Positions 21,064 to 33,385 are shown, counted from the first letter of the stretch. The stretch is 64,000 nucleotides of DNA from Mrakia gelida (GCA_024345305.1 BRON01000018.1:372001-436000); one strand, 5' to 3'. The notes: generated from the letters alone by a model not told the origin. A program made the numbers and translations.

Positions 21064-22192
21064 TCTCGAGTCAGTCGCGTGAGTCCTCCAATCCTCGTCG
21101 TCGTCGTCCTCGTCGCGACCGTCCGCTGTCTTTCGTTCTGACGCGTTGACTCTTTTCCCAGGTCGTCAGTTTAGACTAAGGACGAATCCGCTTCGGTATG
21201 CGATTGAGAGCTTCGAGGTAAGATCTGAAACTGATTGGGTTCGTGCTCGTCTTTGCTCGCGACGCGAGGCTTCGAGCTGACCTCTTCTCTCCTTCGCTCG
21301 GAATCTCTACAAGTCGTCGACCCCCTTTAACCAACTCTGGTCTCCAAGCTTGCTTCTTCCCTGTCTCAGCTCTATGTGAGCCTTCCTTCCCTTCCCTCTG
21401 CTTCGCATTCCTCAACGGAACTCGTTCTCGACCTTTCGTTGTTCAGTCGATACCGTCCCCGACCTCAGCCGCCGCTTCGACTTCAGTCCTCGGTTAGCTC
21501 TTTCAAAAACTTCTCTGCTCGCCGTCTCGCCTCGTTTGGTCCCTCGAACTATTGCGAGTGACGGCTGGATCGTAAGTTTGTCGCCGTCGCGTCCGCCGTT
21601 TCGTCTCTCCGCCTTCTCTGACGATCCACTTTTCTTTTCTGGTTCTTCAGTCGGTCTGATCATGTCTTCTGGTTACTGTGAGCCTGTTTCTCCTCTCTGC
21701 GAAGCTGTGTGCGGACAGGGAGGAGAGGAAGGACGGAAGGTCAAAGGGAAAATCACGGCTTCGGTGCCTTTGTTTCTTTGGCCCTTCCTCCTCCCTTTCG
21801 CGATCCTCGCTCTTCGTCCCTCGTACAGTGAAGCTAAACCTTCCTTCCCTTGCTCTTTCCCTTTCTCGAAAAGCAAAATCAGTCTCGCTCGACTTAAAAC
21901 TCGAACCTCGTTTCACTCCGCGCAGCGTCGTCCTCAGCCCCTGCGAGGACAAAGGGAAGTTCGACCTTTCGTGAGTCGCCTCCTTTCCTCCCCCCTCTTC
22001 CCTTTGTCCCTCAGATCGCGCCCCAAATATGTCTCCGCGCATATTGACCTTCGTTGTTCTTCGTTGTTTCCCTTTCATCGCTCTTGACAGCAACGACCGA
22101 CTCTTCCAAACACTTCCCTCTCAACCACCACATCCTTCCCTCCCTTCCCTCACCACTTCTCGACGCAGGACGTCTCTACACCATCAGCAGAT
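21064..22192 (+). other. Spliced 3' UTR of paralogue 2 and 5' region of the LRR gene
   Basis: Begins with an intron (21079-21161, 15 nt after the stop) followed by at least one more GT..CTGAC..AG unit (donor GTAAGATC at about 21219, acceptor near 21313). Short reading frames here have no recognisable content. The last 200 bp are C/T-rich, as before most starts, and belong to the LRR gene. Confidence 0.45.
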
Positions 22193-24985
22193 ATGGACGC
22201 CTCTCCCTTCTACAACCAGAACCACAACAACCCTCGCTTCAAGGAAGGTCACGCTTCTTACATCACGACAGCCTCCTCCGCGACCTCGTTCTACCCTCCC
22301 TCAGATTGGGCTTCCACTCCCCTTCCTCTCCCTCGCCCCAAGCATCCCTCTCCCCAACCCTCCTACATCTCCTCTTCCTCCTCCGGATCTGCCTACACCA
22401 ACACTACCCACGGAAATCAAGGTCACAACGGTTCTCAACAACAGCTCGGAGGAGGTCGACCTCCCCTTCCTCAGTTCCCTGCGTCGTTCCAGAAACACTT
22501 CGCTGCGAGTCCTCGGAAGGATCGAACTCCTCCTCCTCTCGATCTCTCGGAGGCTAGGATTTCGCCTCAGAAGAAGCGAGAGAACCACCCCGTCATCTCT
22601 ACCACCCCTTCGCCTCGAATGACCTCGGACGGATCGATCTCCACATCCAACGTCGCCACCGCTCCTCCTCCTCGCCTTCAATCTCGACGCTCCTCCCAAC
22701 CCTTCACTCCCCTCATCCCCGTCTCGCCTCAAACCCCTCTCCTTCCCTCCCCTCTCTCCCAAACCGAATCTCCCTCCTCCTACAACACCACAACCAACAT
22801 GGACTCCGACCCGGACGCCTACGTCGCACCTCCTCCCATCACTCCCTCCCGCTTCAAACGCTTCTCTCGTCGCTGGGGACTCGAGGGAGACGAAGCGAAG
22901 GAGGTTGAGAAGGCTCGGAGGAGAGTCGATCGGGAGATGGCTTCGTTGGAGAAGGAACGGAGGGAGATGAAGAAGTTTGAGAAGGAGGAGAATCAATGGG
23001 AGAAGGAGAGGAGGAGGCAGGCTGAGGAGGAGTTAGAGGGTGCGTTGAGGGTTTGGAGCCCGTTGAGGTTTGGGAGGGGAGGTGGGGAGAGCGAGATGGG
23101 CGGGGGAGGAGGGTTGGGAGATAGTCAGAGGAGTTACGGGAGTGGGAGGGGAGGAGGGAACACGTTCATGTGCTTTGGGAGCAGGGGAGGGAAGGGGGAG
23201 AAGGACGGGAATGGAGAGTTGGACGAGAAGAAGAGGAAGAAGAAGAGATTGATCTGGGTGAGTCGCGTTTTTGCTTCTTTCGTTCGCGTTCTCGCTTGTG
23301 TTTCTTTCGACTTCGCGAAAACGACGCGCTGACTTCGCCCTTCCTTCCTTTCCCTCTTTCTCCTCCAGATCGGTCTCATCCTTCTCATCCTCATCCTCAT
23401 CGCAGGAGTCACCGTCCTCCTCGTCAAACTCCTCGCCAACAAATCCTCCTCCTCGTCTTCCACCTCCTCCGACTCCTCCATCGTCACCGTCTCCGGAACC
23501 CAAACCGTCACCCTCTCCAACACCCAAACCTCCTCCCTCTCCGCCACCAAAACCTCCTCCGCGTCGGCATCCTCGTCTCCATCAGCCTCAGCAGCTCCCG
23601 TCATCACCCTCACCTCCTGCCTCGCCGACTTCCCTCCAACCTCGAACACGACCAATTACTGCACGACCTGTTCGCCCTTCCTCTCCGCTGCGACGAATGA
23701 CTTCGCCAGCGACGGAACGGATTCGACGGGTGTTGGGAAGGCTTTGCAGTTCTGTGGGATGAGGAGCATCTATGAGGCTGTGAAGACGAAGAGCGATGGG
23801 TCGAGAGTGAGCGCAGCGTCCGATTTGGGAGGATCGATGAACCAGCAGAACTCGCCTTGGTTCGCAACCACGGATGGACTGGTATGCACGTGGGGTGGAG
23901 TGACTTGTGATTCGACGGGTCGGGTGATTCAGTTGTGAGTTTCTTCTCCTCGTTCCTGTTCGATCTTCGTTCGATTTCGTCGCATCTGAACTGACCTCGT
24001 CGTTCGTCGATCTCTCCTTTCCTTCCTTTCTTCCAGGAACCTCACCTACCCCGCCGTCCCCGACGCCATCCCTTCGGCTATCGGAAACCTCGTCGCCCTT
24101 CAGACGCTCGAGATCTACGGAAACACCGTCGCTGGAATTCCTTGTTCGTTCTTCTTCCCTCACCTCCCTCCGCTTCTCGTCTCTCACCTTCCTCGCTTCG
24201 TCGCTCCTCACTGACGCAGTCCCTTCCCTTTTGCTTCCATTCGACTTAGCCGGAGCTCTCCCGACAACCCTCTACTCCCTCTCCAAACTCACCTCCCTCA
24301 CCATCGAATCGACTTCCATCACCACCCCCATCCCCAACAGCGCCTTCTCCCAAACGACCAACCTTCAGAGCTTGACGCTCAGGTACAACGCTGGATTCGG
24401 AACGAGCTTGCCTACTGGACTAGGAGGAACCAGCTTGACCACCTTGTGAGTGTCGAATCTGCTGTCGTCGAGTCGAGACGCGTTGAGCCGAGCTGACCTT
24501 CCCTTTCCTTCCTCCTTTCGCTCGCTTCCCAGAATCGTCAACGGACAAAGTCTCGCCGGCGGACAGTTTGCTTACTTGCCTTCGAGTCTCACCTACCTGT
24601 TCGTTCTTCTCTTTCGCTTTGAGCTCGTTCTTTCGTCGTTCGTCGAACTGACCTCTTCTCGTTCGACTTCGACAGCGATCTCTCATACAACTCCCTCACC
24701 GCTCTCGCCTCAGATCTCGCCAGCTCACTCCCCAACGTCCTTACCCTCCTCGTCACCTCCAACTCGGTCGCCTCCCTCCCTTCGTCCTTCCCTCCGAACA
24801 TCCAGTCTCTCGCCCTCGATGGGAACACGGGACTCTCGGGGATGCTCCCTTCGACACTCTGCTCGGACGCTTCGCTCACAAAATGTACAGTGGAGGGCAC
24901 GAGCCTAGTCGGATCGACTTCGACAACGACGACGCTCGGAAACGTAACGACGAGTGTGACGTCCTGTGGTGTCTGTGTGTTCTAG
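22193..24985 (+). CDS. Membrane-anchored leucine-rich-repeat protein with plant-like N-terminal LRR cap
   Basis: Exon 1 (22193-23257) encodes a long disordered Ser/Pro/Gln-rich region, then a charged helix (EVEKARRRVDREMASLEKER) and a basic stop (KKRKKKRLIW). The next exon begins with one membrane segment (IGLILLILILIAGVTVLLVKL) and a Ser/Thr-rich stalk. The outer part has LVCTWGGVTCDSTGRVIQL, very like the LRRNT cap of plant LRR proteins, followed by about seven LRRs (IGNLVALQTLEIYGN, LYSLSKLTSLTIEST, SSLTYLDLSYNSLTAL, NIQSLALDGNTGLSGMLP). It ends in a Cys-rich tail (CGVCVF, TAG 24983-24985). Basic residues inside suggest N-in/C-out topology. Probably a cell-surface or cell-wall-facing sensor/adhesion protein; no kinase domain. 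Confidence 0.75.
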
Positions 24986-27874
24986 CTACGACTTCTCGCT
25001 TCCTTTCCTTTCGTTTCTTCTCTCGCTTGACGCACGCCCGTACATACACGAACTTCTCTTCGCTTCTGCTCCTCTCTTATCCATTCTCTTTTTCCCATGC
25101 TTAACTCTCCTCGTAATCCCACTCTCTCCTTGCTTTCTTCTCGACCCTTGCACTTCTCTTCGCTTTGCTTTACGTCCTCGCTCCCTCGCATCTCTCGTTT
25201 GCTTTTGTTCTCTTCCACTCCCACTTAACGCTCTTCTCTTGCTTCTTCCTTGGACTCTGGCTGGCTACGTAATGCGTAAAGATTGATGTCTGTGACTTCG
25301 AATGATTCATCGATCAAGGAAGATGAGAACGAGAGAGGGAGGGAAGAAAGGAAACGGGAAGGGACGACGCGTCGTCTCCCTTCGACCGTCGCGAGTGGGT
25401 CGATCACCTCTGCGGGGGAGAGCGTCGTTTCCGGTAGAGATGACCTCTCCGTCGCTGAGAGAGAGTAACCAGACCCACTCTCGAAAGTCTTCAAGGCTTT
25501 TGAGGGATTTGAAAGAAAAGCAGTGAGGGGGAAAGGAAACAGACGCGGTCGACTTTTCTCAAGTCAACTCTGAGCGTGGGTGAAGAGGCTCGCTCGAAGC
25601 ACTTACCAGCAAAGAGCGAGGATCTTAACCCACATCTCACGAGACGAGTATACGTCGACCAGAAAGCGGGTCTGAGACTCAAAGGCGCGGAAGAAAAGAA
25701 GGAAAGCACGACGCGTCTCGTTGTGCTGATCAGTGAACGCCCGTTGACGAGGGGTGCAATTCTCTTTTCAGAGGACGATACCCCTCACCTACACGGAGTC
25801 GTCACACTGAAAAGCATGTGATGATGAGGCTATGGGATGGAGATAAGAAGAAGGAAAGAACGCCGAAGTAAAAGACGACGCGTAAGGAGCCAACCTGTAA
25901 GCCGACGCTTCCACTTTCCAGTCCTCGATATCATGTTCGGAGACTGGAAAGGAGGAGAATCGAGCTTAGAGGATTTTGATCCCTCGGCAATGAAGGAAAA
26001 ACACAGGAGGGGGTAGATCTCGTCACAGCGACTCGGAGAAAGAATGGGTGATCCGTCGTCGTTGAAACGTATCCCTCGATCTTCTTCAATCGAAGCTCGA
26101 GGGTGCAACATCCAGCTCAACGTCCTCGGATGACCTGCATAGGCGGCTTAGTGTCAAGAAAGAGGAACCGAGGCAGCCTCCGGAGCGAAGGCAAGAGAGA
26201 GACGAGGTGAGCGACTCGATGCGTCCGGCTAGCTTCCTCGCTTCTTCTTCCACGTCAGTGTTTCAGAGGGTGATACGCAGACTAGCCCTCAGAGACAACT
26301 TCCGACCTAGCGTTAATCCCCAAAGGAAACGGGAGCTGGACCGAGTCGCCACTGGAGGGCAAGGTCGCTAATTTTCTCGATCTGGACGCGACTGCTCGCG
26401 AAGGTCAAGGGTTTGCAGGAGCGCGGAATCTCTCGCTCCCGAAAGCCAAAGCTTTAAGTGAAGAAGAAGCAGACGCAAGTCTATGGCGAGAAGAAAGAAA
26501 CGGCGACGGTGAAGCTCGACGGGAGGGAACGAAGCGACGCTACGAATTAAACGTTTCTCTCCCTCCCTGCCAAACGTTACAACCACACCGTGTCTCCCTC
26601 GGACACCCTTCTCACGAATCAACTTGGAAATGAATGGAGAAGAAGAAGAGAGGAGACACGAGAACGAAAGAAAGCCTCGCAAAGCGAGAGATGAGTTTCC
26701 GTCCGCCAAACTCGGACAAGCGTCTCTATGCTACGCCGAGCACGCGAGCGAGCAAGTCCGAGATCGATCTTCGACAGATCATCTCAAGACTCGCCGGAAG
26801 GCATAAAAAGCACAAGAAGAGGAGAAGAAGAGGACAGGAGCAACCGCGCCCGAGTCGTCGACTCGCTCCACCCGTCGACAGCTGAGTCCTCCCTTCTCCT
26901 CATGCTCGAGAAAGATCCTCCTTGGAGGTAGACTCGAGCAAGAGGGGGTGGAGGACGTAGCTGGAGAGATGCGGGAAGGGCCGAGAGCGAGAAACCGAGG
27001 AGAAGAGAGAGAAAGAGGAGAGCGAGCGGCTCCACTCGTTCGTCCTTGACACCTGCGTCTCGAGACCTCGACAGGCGTAGAGATCAATACTCTGTCAGAA
27101 TCGTCTACGCCGACGATTCTCAGAGCGGAGGCGAGAAGAACGAACGAGAAATCTAGGCGTTTTGACGAGGAAGAAAGAGAAGAAAGACGAGGCAAAGCGC
27201 CAGCGAACCAGATCTATCCGCTCCGCCTCATCGTTTTTCTGAGTCGACAGCTTCAAAGGACCGCCCTTGAGCGTCCACATGCTCAGCTTATGAACGCAGA
27301 GCTGTGGACGCCTCGTTGCGCCCACGTTAGCTGAAAAGACGAAAGCGAGAAAGAGGGAAGGAGGGAGAAAAGAGTGATGTTGGTTCGAAGTCAGCTGACG
27401 CACGAGGACGTTTTCGAGTTTTGAGGGGGAGGGAGGGCGTTGCTAGGGAGGACGATGAAAGAGGATTTTCAACTTCCTCCTTTTTTCTTCGGTTGAAGCG
27501 TCGAGCGACGAGAGAAGCATTTCACGAGTGAGAGAGCGAGCGAGGGAGGTGAGGTTGGCCGTGAAAGAGCACGACGACGCGTCGACTCGCCTCCTCCCTT
27601 CCCGGGCTCTTCCCTCCCTCGACTCCTTCGTTCTTCACTTCATGACCTAACGCCACCCCTCGAGGTGTCTCTACACCTTTTCGCTCGCTCGCTCCTCGTC
27701 CCAGCTTTTCCTCTGCCTCTCCAAAGCTCAGGACGCGACGAAGACTCATGGATCCTTCTCGCTCGCTCCCTCCCCTTCTCCTCTGCATCACCCACACTCA
27801 ACCAGCCCAGCTCTACTCCCACCACGTCCCAGCCCGAACAGCCTTTCGCCAAACAACACTCAACCCACCCTCCC
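24986..27874. other. Gene-poor region, 2.9 kb
   Basis: No convincing full-length gene. Some minus-strand pieces look exon-like: at about 27325 a CTTTTCAG acceptor is followed by an open stretch reading RRPQLCVHKLSMWTLKGGPL, with a possible donor GTGCGTCAG..CTGAC upstream (about 27400). At 25940-25890 an acceptor CTTTCCAG is followed by SEHDIEDWKVEASAY and a GT. I could not join them. Codon bias is weaker than in the neighbouring genes and reading frames are short on both strands. It may hold a long non-coding transcript, a decayed gene, or a small spliced gene I cannot assemble. Confidence 0.4.
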
Positions 27875-29424
27875 CTACGCCTCCGACAAAACACCCCCCG
27901 TCGTCGCGCTGGTCGACTTGAACTTGTTGTAGAACGCCTTGGTCTTGGCTACGAGGATGTCCTCTGTTGATTCGGGGAGGTCGGAGATGAATCGGCCTGA
28001 GCGATTGAAAGGATGAAGGGTGGGAGGGGGGGGGGTTAGTGACATGGAGGAAAGAGGGATGAAGGGTAGGAGGAGGAAGGACGGGGGGAGGAGAGGAGGA
28101 GGGAGGGCGTGGGTTGGGAGACAAAGGACGGGCGTGGGAGAGGTGGGTTGGTGGGAAGGTAGGAGGGAAAGAAGAGCGAGCAGGGAGAGCGAGAGGTAAA
28201 AGAGGAAGAAGAGAGAGAGAGGGGGAGACGACTCACCCGGCGCACCAGCGAACAAAGCGAACGGAGGAACGACCGTCATGTCCGCTAGGATGGTGTTGTC
28301 CGCAATTTTGGTGCAGTCTTTGATGACTGTGAATTTGCCCTATGCGCGCCGAGCGGAGTGGAAGCGAAAAAAAGGGGGAGAGGGGAGGGGGAGGGGAAGG
28401 ATGGGGAGGGAAGAGGGACGCGTCGAAGAAGAGTCAGCGAACGAGCGAGCAGACGCGAAGAGTTGGGGGGAAAAGGTGAAAAGGCGGACAGGGGGGCGCT
28501 ACTAACAATCACACAATTCTTCCCAATCTCAACACAGTTCCCTATGGAAGCAGCTTCAACGATGGAGTTGGCTCCGATGCGAACGTGGTCTCCTACTTTG
28601 ACCGGGTAGTAGTTGCTGCAGCGAGGAGCGAAGGCCAAACATAACGAGAGGGTTAGCTGAACTTTCACTCCAACCCTCAGAAGCGATCCAGCAAGACTCA
28701 CAAAACTCTGCTTCCCGAAACGAAAACAAAACCGAACGAGTCAGCCCTCTCGCGCTCTCGCTCCCCTTCCCTCCCTCCTTCCCTCGCTCGCCCGCTCGCC
28801 AGCTCGCTCGGACTCACCCTCTATAGCACTTCCCCGGCGGTCTAATCACGCATCCTTCTCCAATCAAGCAGTACCTTCCTAAGGAGATGACGACGGAGGG
28901 TTTGGAACCTGCTCCTGAACGACGGAGATCTCCTCGGATGATGGAGTGAGGTTGGATGATGGTTTTCCCACCGAGGATGATGTTTTGGGGGCCTTGGATG
29001 GTGGCTGAGAGGGTACATTGGGGGGAGAAGAGGTGAGTGAGGGAAGAGAGAGGGAAGCAGGGAGAGGGAAGAACCTCGGCGGGAGACCTGAGGGGAGAGA
29101 GAGAGAGCGAGGAAGGAGGGACAGGAGGTCAGCTTGCGTTCGAGGGAGACGAGAGGGAAGGGGAAACGGGCTCACCTTGTTTCCTGTGTCCTGAGAGAGA
29201 GCGTATAGAAGCGATGAGGAAGAGGTTAGAAGAAGAACGAGACGCGAGCAAGGGCCAACGTGCGAAGGGAGGGAAGGGAAGGAAGGGAGGAGGTTGAGCT
29301 CACGGTTTCGATGAACTCGCCCTGGTTGCGATAACGAGGAAAAGAGTCAGCTTGATTCGCTCCAGAAGGACGAGAGAGTGCAGCTTACCTTCTTGTAGAG
29401 GATCTCAGGTTGCAAGGCCGACAT
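27875..29424 (-). CDS. DCTN5: Dynactin subunit 5 (p25)
   Basis: Pointed-end subunit of the dynactin complex, a left-handed beta-helix protein needed for dynein-driven transport of endosomes and nuclei. ATG 29424 gives [12 protein letters not shown], next exon GEFIETV, then [59 protein letters not shown] and [12 protein letters not shown], hexapeptide repeats matching the p25 order. The C-terminal block ([15 protein letters not shown], then a helix KTKAFYNKF) fits the family. Stop TAG 27875-27877. About seven introns, several with pure C/T tracts on the coding strand. Divergent from the bZIP gene, 183 bp apart. Confidence 0.88.
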
Positions 29425-29607
29425 CCATAGGGCTGTGGGGTTTGTTTTTGTTTTGAGTCTGTCCCTGTTGACGTGGAAGAGGAAAGAATCTCGCCCTGTG
29501 CCCATTTCAATTTGAAACTGACCCTGCGAGGGGCCGAGCTTGTGTCTCTCGCGCTCTCTCACGCACTTCCTTCGCTCCTCTTCTCTTCCTCTCTCCTCCC
29601 AACCACG
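29425..29607. promoter_or_regulatory. Short divergent promoter, DCTN5 / bZIP
   Basis: Only 183 bp between divergent ATGs, so the two 5' UTRs and promoters must share it. No TATA box seen; contains CTGACC and a C/T-rich block before the bZIP ATG. Confidence 0.5.
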
Positions 29608-32600
29608 ATGGACACTTCTTTCTTGGACGCTCTCGTCTTCCCTGACGATCCTTCGACTCCCACCTCTCCTACGTTCTTCAACCCTTTCACCTCCAACGCC
29701 GCTTCCTCCTCCTCCTCCTCCTCGTCCTCGCAAGCGACCTCCTCCTCGGCTTCCACCACCCTCGACCACACCACAGCTTCGTCCAACTTCGACTTCAGCA
29801 ACCTTCATGATCCTTGGGAGGGATTCCCAGCTGGGGACTATGCGGATTACGATCCTGTCTCTTACGGTGGAGGAGGAGGAGGGATGATGGGTCTCGATTT
29901 AGGAGGAATGGCAGGAGCTTCAAACGGAGTAGAGCTCATGGATATCGGTACGTTCGACCTCTCTTCCCGCTCTCTCTCGTGCTCCGAGACTCGTATGGAA
30001 GGTGCAGGGTTGTTCTTCAGGGGTCAGGCTAGGGAATGAAGGTTTTCCCAGGTTGAAAAAGTGAAGAAACGAACGCAGGCACCAACCCAAAAAGAAGGTC
30101 CGAGAAAAAGAAGGTCTCGGCCCTTCTTTTGGCTTGACCCTGAGCTTTGTTCTCCTCCCTTCCCTCGCACCTCTCCTTCCTTCGCGTCTCGCTATCTTTG
30201 AAGAGCGAGACAAGGAGACGGTCCGGTAGCAGCTTCGTTGTCCTCTCGCTGCTATACGTTCCCTGCTACCCCATCTCGACCTCCCACACCGCTTCTTTCT
30301 TTGTCCCGCTCCCTCTTATCCATCGCTGCCGCCCCCCCTGCCTTTTTCAGTCGAGCTTATCGATCGTCTCCTCTCTTCGTTCCTTTCGCAGCTCCTCTCC
30401 CCTCTCTCATTCACTCTCTCCCTCTCAACCACTCCTACCACACCTCCAACACTCCCTCCTCCTGCCCTTCAGCATCCTACAACCCCAACACCCACTACTC
30501 CCATCAACAATCGCAACCGACCTCGGACGAGAACCAGGACGACCCCTCCCCCTCCCCTTCTTCTCACTACTCCTCTCTCCCTCGAACCCCTCCTTCCCTC
30601 ATCCTACACGCCTCCTCCTCGGGTTCCTCCTCGGCCAACAACACCAACAAACGAGCTCGAAGGGAGTCTTCCGTTAACCCCTACGCGTCAACGACAGCTG
30701 GGTCCTCCTACGCCGGCTCGCCGGAGCCCGAGAGCTTGAGGGTGCTGGGAGACGACGACGAGCAGGATTTCCTCAACGCGAAGAAGGGAGGAGGAGCTGG
30801 AGCGGGAGGGGCTCCTACTGGGAAGGGGAAGAAGAGGAAGCAGTTGCCTACGACTGCTGAGTTCCAGCACCCCGACGTCAGTGGACTCAGCAAGAAGGAG
30901 GCGAGGTTGGTCAAGAATAGGGCTGCTGCCTTTTTGAGTCGACAGAGGTGAGTCTTCGTTTCTTTCGCTTCTCCTCTCGCACTGCTATCTATTCCCATCC
31001 CTCCTTCTATACTAGATGGGCGCGAAACCGAGTCGAACGACCTTTTTTCCCTTCGGCTTGGAACTCAAACTGACCAATCCCCTCGACGCGTCCTCCCTTT
31101 TTCCCTCTTCTCCAGGAAACGCGAACAGTTCGACGAGCTCGAAATCCAATGCAACGCTCTCGTCGCCGAGAACACTCAACTCAAGTCCCTCCTCGCAGCC
31201 AAAGCCTCCTCCACGCCAGCTCCCGCTCCTCCTCCAGCGAAGGTCAACAAACGTCAAGCTGCTGCCGCGGCGGCTGCTGCTGCTCAGGCCGCTCTTCTTC
31301 CTCAGGTCGACCAAGCTCAAGTCTCTGCTCTTCAGTCGGATCTCGCCAACCTCCGTACGCTGCTTCATGCTTCGACGGCTAGGGAGGCGGCGTTGGAGGT
31401 GGAGATGGCGAGTCTGAGAGCTCAGTTGGGTCCTGGAGCGAAGGGAGGGAAGGTTGGAGGGAGTTTGAGTCCGATGTTGAGTGGAGGGCTGATTCAGGAT
31501 GCGGAGGATGCCGTTGCTGGTGGAGCGAGGGTGCAGGCTGAGGAGGCTGGAGTGACTGTTGGTGGAAGGCGAGGAACCGTTGGAAGGAGGGAGAGGGACA
31601 GGGAAGGAAAGCGAGTCGGTGGTGTCGCCTTGATGGTCAGTCTTCTCTCTTCCCTCGCACCTGCCTTTCTCTCTCTTTCTCTCGGTCGCTGATTTGTTCT
31701 CTCGTTTTTTCTCGAACCCCAGGTCATCCTCTTCTCCTTCGCTCTCTTCACCCTCCCTCCCGGAACGATCTCCAACCTCCCTCTTCGCTCGCCAACCGCC
31801 TCGTCCTTCCCCTTCGCCTCCCTCGGTCGAGTCCTCCAACCAGGAGGTCCAGGAGCTGGATTCCCCACCGCTATCGACAGGCAGGTCCTCAACAAGGACG
31901 ACTCGACCACCTCAGACGTCGAGATGGGAGTGTGCGAAATGGAAGACCCCTCGCACGGGAACGGAACCGAGTCGTCCTCGTCGTCGTCGAACAGGAAGGA
32001 GGAGTGCCTCGCCGAGGAGAAGAGAAGGTCCGAACTCCCCTCTTCCTCTACCCCGAAGGATCTCTCCCACTGGAACTACCCCTCCTCCAACTCCCTCGAC
32101 GTCGCTTCCGCTTCCTCCCCCTCGTCCTCCCTCGACTCAGTCAACCGACGCTCCTTCTCCCTCACCCTCCTCCGACCCATCCCCTCCTCCCCAGCATCCC
32201 TCCACCTCACTTCCTCCCAAACAGACGGAGTCGAAGACGTCCTCGAACGATGGCTTGGTCTCTCCCTCTTCGATCAGCACGCTTCCCCTTCCCCCGTCGG
32301 CGCCAACTCCCCTGACGATGAGAACGATAACGAACCAGGATGGTTCGTCGTCGACTCGTCGGCTTCGCCGTTCGTTACCAACTTCGTTCAACAGCAGGAG
32401 GAGACGCCCTCGGACGCGCCGGAGGAGACGAAGAAAGCATGGGATGGAACTCCCCTCGAACGAATGGAACTGGACGAGGTCGTCCTTGGACTTTCTTCTT
32501 CTTCCTCCTCTTCCCCTTCCTCGCCTTCGTCCTCGTCGGACAAAGCTCCCTCTCCCTCCCCTCGCATCCCTCACTCCTACCTCAGCCTTCCTCCCGCGAC

Positions 32601-32781
32601 AGCAGAGGGAACGAACGATACCTTCGTTCGACTGGACTTGGAACTCGAGGTGGGCGTGAGGAGGAGAGAGGTCGCTATTGTGGGGAGGGAGGAGGTCGGG
32701 AGGATGATGATGAAGGGTGGGAGTGCGGGTGGGTTGGGGGGGTTGATGGGTGGGGGGTTGCCCGGGGGGTGGGTGAACTAG
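29608..32781 (+). CDS. bZIP transcription factor with putative transmembrane segment (ATF6-like layout)
   Basis: ATG 29608 starts an acidic/Ser-rich activation-type region (MDTSFLDALVFPDDPS). After a disordered stretch, LSKKEARLVKNRAAAFLSRQ joined to RKREQFDELEIQCNALVAEN is a clear bZIP: N-x3-A-x2-S-R basic signature (NRAAAFLSR) then a leucine zipper (L spaced by 7 to about 31200). A second predicted coiled coil follows (VSALQSDLANLRTLLH). At about 31618-31765, after RVGG, comes VALMVILFSFALFTLPPG, a hydrophobic run long enough to cross a membrane, then about 330 residues of Ser/Pro/acidic sequence to TAG 32779-32781. ATF6 and CREB3 factors in animals share this order and are released by proteolysis. 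The segment spans an exon junction (31635/31723). DNA targets unknown. Confidence 0.78.
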
Positions 32782-33385
32782 ACCTTGCCCTAGCCCTCTG
32801 TATCTCTTTTCTCCGTCGCGTTCGCGTTCTCGTTCTTGTTTCTCTTCCCTTTCTTACCCTCTCCTCCTTACCATCCCATCTCTTCCACTACCATCACCAT
32901 CCCTTCCCCACCCCTCTCTCTCGTACCCTTTTTCTCCTCTTCTCTCCTTCCCGTCCCTCGCTTAGCTAGCTCGTTCCTTCCCTCGCTGTTTCGTCCCCTC
33001 TCTCGCTTCGCTTTTCGGACTCGGTTTTCTCGTCTTGATTTTTGACGCGCGCTATATACTGGCTCTTAGGGCCAGTTCGTGGGTTATATTGATGCTTTGT
33101 TGCATGCATGCGAAGAAGAAGGAGAGCGGAGAGGGAAAGAGAGGGACGCATCGCGGCTCGAGCTGGAAAAGGAGGTCATCCGGACGAGCTTGCTTTGCTC
33201 GTATTGTAAGCAGGTCAGTAGAGATACCAGTATGTATATCTATCGTGATTATAATGAAGTGGCAAGGAGCAGCCGTATGTAGAACGAGCACAAAATGCAA
33301 CCGAGAAACCAGAAAGCAAAGCAAGTCGCAACGCGACGTCGAAAACAAGAACGAAACCCCCAAACTCGACCCCGATCCACTAATG
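32782..33385. other. Convergent 3' region, bZIP / TRK1
   Basis: 604 bp between two converging stop codons. C/T-rich first half; AT-richer second half with GCTATATAC and GTATGTATATC, likely the poly(A) zone of one or both genes. No gene seen. Confidence 0.5.

Noticed and set aside
22301..22996. 231-codon minus-strand frame
   Set aside because: Antisense shadow of exon 1 of the LRR gene, low complexity (Gly/Arg/Val).
25283..25821. Two small plus-strand frames downstream of the LRR gene
   Set aside because: Charged low-complexity composition, no splice links, no recognisable content; not enough to call genes.
28025..28045. Run of about 13 G's
   Set aside because: It is the polypyrimidine tract of a DCTN5 intron seen from the other strand; noted but not treated as a separate element.
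31694..32659. 321-codon plus-strand frame
   Set aside because: Ser/Pro/Arg-rich shadow overlapping the last exon of the bZIP gene, whose own frame is continuous with the membrane segment.
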